Below are positions 60,442-64,000 of a DNA stretch of 64,000 nucleotides, in pieces. A program made the position numbers and the translations under genes. Location: positions 1-64,000 of the forward strand of contig CAYLNL010000002.1 in assembly GCA_964385175.1 (NCBI GenBank), read 5' to 3'. The DNA is from CAYLNL01 sp964385175. GTDB lineage: Bacteria; Bacteroidota; Bacteroidia; Flavobacteriales; Flavobacteriaceae. Position 1 is the first letter of the stretch; each line of letters starts with the position of its first letter. Under the pieces are notes generated by a model that saw only the letters and a list, made by a program, of their open reading frames with translations, did no database searches and was not told the origin of the DNA.

Positions 60442-60637
60442 ACTTTTATTCCCCCCAAATCTTCTCAAAAAAGATATAGAAGAAATGGGATTTTAAACCC
60501 CGGATTTTCGGAAAAGAATGTTTAGATTAAAAAAATGCGCCATAATGACCCCGATTTTTATCGTTTTAACGCCACTTTGTCAGCCAATTTCCCGTGGAAC
60601 AACTATTGCGTTGCTATTAGTATAAACGTAATAATGT

Positions 60638-63226
60638 ATGAATTTTAATAATTTCACCATAAAATCGCAGGAAGCCGTTCAGCAAGCGCAACAAATAGCC
60701 CAGAGCCACGGACACCAGCAACTGGAAAATGAACATATTCTAAAAGCCATTTTTGAAGTAGATGAAAATGTGCTTCCCTTTCTCCTCAAAAAACTCAATG
60801 TAAATAGTGCTCTTATAACCCAATCCTTAGATAACGCACTCAATAGTTTTCCCAAAGTAAGCGGCGCCGACCTTATGCTGGCTCGCGAAACCGCCAGTAC
60901 ACTAAACGAAGCTGTGAATATCGCCAAAAAAATGAACGATGAGTATGTTTCTGTGGAGCACCTTATCCTCGCTATTTTTAAATCGAAAAGCAACATCGCC
61001 CAAATTCTAAAAAACCAGGGTGTAACTGAAAAAAATCTCACCGAAGCCGTTCAACAATTACGAGGCGGCGAGCGCGTAACGTCCCAGGGCGCTGAAGAAA
61101 CCTATCAATCACTCAATAAATACGCTAAAAACCTCAATCATCTTGCCGAAACCGGTAAATTAGACCCTGTTATTGGCAGGGACGAAGAAATTCGCAGGGT
61201 GCTTCAAATCCTTTCTCGCCGCACCAAGAACAACCCCATGCTCATAGGTGAGCCAGGTGTAGGAAAAACCGCCATTGCAGAAGGATTAGCCCATCGCATT
61301 ATCCAGGGCGATGTTCCTGAAAACCTCAAAAATAAAATTATCTATTCTTTAGATATGGGCGCCCTTATTGCCGGGGCAAAATATAAAGGGGAGTTTGAAG
61401 AGCGCCTTAAAGCGGTGGTAAAAGAGGTAACCTCTGCCGAAGGCGATATTGTGCTTTTTATAGACGAAATTCATACCCTGGTAGGCGCCGGCGGTGGCCA
61501 AGGTGCCATGGACGCTGCTAATATCTTGAAACCTGCACTCTCACGAGGCGAGCTTCGCGCTATTGGCGCTACTACCTTAGACGAATACCAGAAATATTTT
61601 GAAAAAGACAAAGCCCTGGAACGCCGTTTCCAGAAAATTATGGTAGAAGAGCCCGATACCGAAAGTGCCATTTCTATTTTGCGGGGCATCAAAGAAAAAT
61701 ACGAAACCCATCATAAAGTACGCATCAAAGACGAAGCTATTATTGCAGCCGTAGAACTCTCTCAGCGCTACATTACCAACCGGTTTCTCCCCGATAAAGC
61801 GATTGATTTGATGGACGAAGCCGCTGCCAAACTTCGTATGGAAATTAACTCTAAACCCGAAACGTTAGACGTTCTCGACCGCAAAATAATGCAATTAGAA
61901 ATTGAAATAGAAGCCATTAAACGCGAAAAAGATGAAGCAAAACTAAAATCGCTGCACGCTGAGGTAGCTAACCTTAAGGAAGAACGGAACGAACTATTTG
62001 CCAAATGGCAATCTGAAAAAGAACTTGTAGAAAAAGTGCAGGCTACTAAAGAAACCATTGAACGCTACAAATTGGAAGCTGAGCGCGCTGAGCGCGAGGG
62101 CGACTATGGCAAGGTGGCTGAGTTGCGCTATGGAAAAATCAAAGAAACCCAATCTCAACTCGATACCTTTCAGCAACAGCTTGAGGGAGAAGAAAACACC
62201 CTTATTAAAGAAGAGGTTACGGCAGATGATATAGCGGAGGTAGTAGCTAAATGGACGGGTATTCCGGTAACTAAGATGTTGCAAAGTGAGCGCGAAAAGC
62301 TTTTGAAATTAGAAACCGAACTTCACAAGCGCGTAGTGGGCCAGGAAGAAGCCATACAGGCCGTATCTGATGCCATTCGCCGCAGCAGAGCCGGTTTGCA
62401 GGATGCCAGGCGCCCCATAGGCTCGTTCCTTTTTCTGGGAACTACCGGGGTAGGAAAAACAGAGTTAGCCAAGGCGCTGGCAGGGTATCTTTTTGACGAT
62501 GAAACTGCTATGACCCGAATAGATATGAGCGAATACCAGGAGCGCCACAGCGTGAGCAGGCTTGTGGGAGCGCCTCCCGGGTATATAGGTTACGAAGAAG
62601 GGGGTCAACTCACCGAAGCTGTTCGTCGCAGACCCTATTCTGTGGTGCTGCTCGATGAAATTGAAAAAGCCCACCCCGATACCTTCAACATCCTGCTCCA
62701 GGTATTAGATGAAGGCAGGCTCACAGATAACAAGGGGCGTGTAGCCGATTTTAAGAATACCATTATTATTATGACGTCTAACATGGGCAGTCAGCTCATC
62801 CAGGAAATATATGAAACCAATCCTGATATGTACAGCGCCACCGAAACCGCTAAAGTAGAAGTAGTGGCATTGTTGCGCCAAACCATACGCCCGGAATTTC
62901 TAAACCGTATAGACGACATCATTATGTTTACCCCTCTAACCCAGAAAGATATTCACGAAATTGTGAAACTACAACTCAAAAATGTTGCGGCTATGTTGAT
63001 GAAGCAGCGCATTACCATTGATGCCACCGAAGAAGCCATAGCCTACATAGCCCGCAAAGGATTCGATCCTCAATATGGCGCCCGACCGGTAAAGCGGGTT
63101 ATTCAGCATGATATATTGAATGCCCTTTCTAAAGAATTGCTCGGCGGGAAAATAACCAATGACAGTGTAGTGCTTATAGATGCGTTTGACGATAGCATAG
63201 TATTTCGCAATCAGTTGGTAGCTTAA
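60638..63226 (+). CDS. clpB: ATP-dependent disaggregase ClpB
   Basis: An 862-residue AAA+ chaperone that resolves protein aggregates with the DnaK system. Order: N-terminal repeat domain (1-145), NBD1 with GEPGVGKTAIAEGLA and the FIDEIHTLVGAGGG Walker B region, a coiled-coil middle domain (about 400-530), then NBD2 with LGTTGVGKTELAKALA, and a C-terminal D2-small domain. Length is normal. The 271-bp upstream region shows no clear TAnnTTTG box or heat-shock element that I can identify. Confidence 0.97.
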   Translation: MNFNNFTIKSQEAVQQAQQIAQSHGHQQLENEHILKAIFEVDENVLPFLLKKLNVNSALITQSLDNALNSFPKVSGADLMLARETASTLNEAVNIAKKMNDEYVSVEHLILAIFKSKSNIAQILKNQGVTEKNLTEAVQQLRGGERVTSQGAEETYQSLNKYAKNLNHLAETGKLDPVIGRDEEIRRVLQILSRRTKNNPMLIGEPGVGKTAIAEGLAHRIIQGDVPENLKNKIIYSLDMGALIAGAKYKGEFEERLKAVVKEVTSAEGDIVLFIDEIHTLVGAGGGQGAMDAANILKPALSRGELRAIGATTLDEYQKYFEKDKALERRFQKIMVEEPDTESAISILRGIKEKYETHHKVRIKDEAIIAAVELSQRYITNRFLPDKAIDLMDEAAAKLRMEINSKPETLDVLDRKIMQLEIEIEAIKREKDEAKLKSLHAEVANLKEERNELFAKWQSEKELVEKVQATKETIERYKLEAERAEREGDYGKVAELRYGKIKETQSQLDTFQQQLEGEENTLIKEEVTADDIAEVVAKWTGIPVTKMLQSEREKLLKLETELHKRVVGQEEAIQAVSDAIRRSRAGLQDARRPIGSFLFLGTTGVGKTELAKALAGYLFDDETAMTRIDMSEYQERHSVSRLVGAPPGYIGYEEGGQLTEAVRRRPYSVVLLDEIEKAHPDTFNILLQVLDEGRLTDNKGRVADFKNTIIIMTSNMGSQLIQEIYETNPDMYSATETAKVEVVALLRQTIRPEFLNRIDDIIMFTPLTQKDIHEIVKLQLKNVAAMLMKQRITIDATEEAIAYIARKGFDPQYGARPVKRVIQHDILNALSKELLGGKITNDSVVLIDAFDDSIVFRNQLVA

Positions 63227-63245
63227 TTTTTTTATAAATACCCCG

Positions 63246-64000
63246 TTAACCCATCACCAGTTTTTCTGATATGCGCCCCGCCGCAATTCCCGAGGCGGCC
63301 GCTCCCAGCATGGCAATAGTTGCAAAAACAATGGCAACGTTAAAAAAGGTAAGCTCCACGGGGTATGGTAGCGAGGCGGTGATTCTAAGCCAGCCAAAAA
63401 CCTGCTGAGAAGCGATGAGAAGCATCGCCAACAAAATGCCGGTTATTCCTCCTATTAGCGTTACCGAGAGCCCCTGTATAAAAAAAAGCATTTTTATTCT
63501 GTTTATTGTTAACCCAAGGCAAAACAACGTTCTTATATGGGCCCGCTTATCTAATATCATCATAAAAATAGCCCCTACCACGTTGAACAGGGCAATGATG
63601 AGAATGAGGGTGAAAATAAAATAAATAGCCAGGTGTTCTGTACGCAGCATTTTGTAAAGCGCTTCATTTTGCTGCTCCCGGGTTTTAACAACCACCTTGC
63701 CCCTTAAAATAGATGTAATAGCATTCATCACCCATTGCCTGTCTGCCCCTTTTTGCAACTTACCATTAATCCCTGTAATTTCTGTGGGCGCTTTTTGCAA
63801 TAATTGCTGCACCATGTTAAGAGGCGCAAAAATATATTTCTTGTCTAACTCTTCGCTTATGGCATACACACCCGTTACCTGCACCAGCCATTCATTATAA
63901 GGTTTCGGGTCATTCAGTAAAGTTCCTTTGCCGGGCTTAGGCGCCAGTATTTTCAGGAGATTTTCAGAGTCTCCCACCGCCAGCCCCAACAGCGAAGAAG
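63246..64000 (-). CDS. ABC transporter permease, LolC/LolE-type (FtsX family), C-terminal part
   Basis: The frame is open to the end of the window, so the N-terminus lies beyond it; the TTG at 63989 is internal. The visible 250 residues hold part of the periplasmic domain and three C-terminal membrane helices: LAIYFIFTLILIIALFNVVGAIFMMILDKRAHIRTLFCLGLT, then FFIQGLSVTLIGGITGILLAMLL, and VAIVFATIAMLGAAASGIAAGRIS. This is the LolC/E-like FtsX arrangement, used to release lipoproteins from the inner membrane. Confidence 0.88.
   Translation of the reverse strand, partial: SSLLGLAVGDSENLLKILAPKPGKGTLLNDPKPYNEWLVQVTGVYAISEELDKKYIFAPLNMVQQLLQKAPTEITGINGKLQKGADRQWVMNAITSILRGKVVVKTREQQNEALYKMLRTEHLAIYFIFTLILIIALFNVVGAIFMMILDKRAHIRTLFCLGLTINRIKMLFFIQGLSVTLIGGITGILLAMLLIASQQVFGWLRITASLPYPVELTFFNVAIVFATIAMLGAAASGIAAGRISEKLVMG

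Overview
The window is a chromosomal segment of a Bacteroidota bacterium, most likely of the class Flavobacteriia. The main reasons are the gliding lipoprotein gene gldH, secreted proteins with C-terminal type IX secretion (T9SS) sorting domains, a fused CcsBA cytochrome c maturation gene, gene neighbourhoods typical of the group (panD-flippase-radA; DUF4271-hemD; trhO-ricT-gldH-PBP1A; rimP-nusA-infB), and many copies of the Bacteroidota -7 promoter box TAnnTTTG just upstream of genes. Almost all of the window is ordinary housekeeping sequence with little intergenic space.

Layout: 1-2.8 kb, a surface repeat protein cut by the window edge plus a T9SS cargo protein; 2.8-3.2 kb, palindromic intergenic repeats; 3.2-10 kb, comEC and the rimP-nusA-infB operon; 10-17.8 kb, a secreted Asp-box beta-propeller protein, a photolyase with a 20-unit heptamer array upstream, two thioredoxin-fold proteins, MarR, YceI and PaiB; 17.9-19.1 kb, a glutamine amidotransferase and a DUF1599 protein; 19.1-22.4 kb, an AT-rich accessory island bounded and divided by three GC-rich repeats, holding a MntA/HepT toxin-antitoxin pair and a GHKL-ATPase/nuclease fusion; 22.4-25.6 kb, ccsBA, broken by a one-base frameshift in a C7 run; 25.6-29.9 kb, a 131-bp tandem repeat, an acyl-CoA carboxylase subunit, DNA polymerase III delta', a DoxX-like protein and a Skp-like lipoprotein; 30-34.1 kb, an internally deleted panD, flippase, radA, DUF4271 and hemD; 34.1-45.4 kb, pckA, recA, trhO-ricT-gldH-PBP1A, terC, an MBL hydrolase and a conserved unknown gene; 45.4-53.9 kb, tag, glnS, folB, tRNA-Cys, a LysE exporter, two exported proteins, dnaB and its linked partner; 54-64 kb, mscL, alr-tdk, rsmI, rpiB, a CDF transporter, GNAT, a T9SS protein, clpB and a partial LolC/E-type permease.

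The most unusual items are: the island at 19.1-22.4 kb, whose 571-residue GHKL ATPase with a C-terminal PD-(D/E)XK-like nuclease domain is a candidate defence effector; a panD gene reduced to 75 codons by two in-frame deletions, one removing the self-cleavage site; the ccsBA frameshift; a 297-bp in-frame duplication in the first gene; the heptamer array; and a LysE-family gene whose last codons are antisense to tRNA-Cys. Functional statements rest on recognising protein families by eye; no database search was run.
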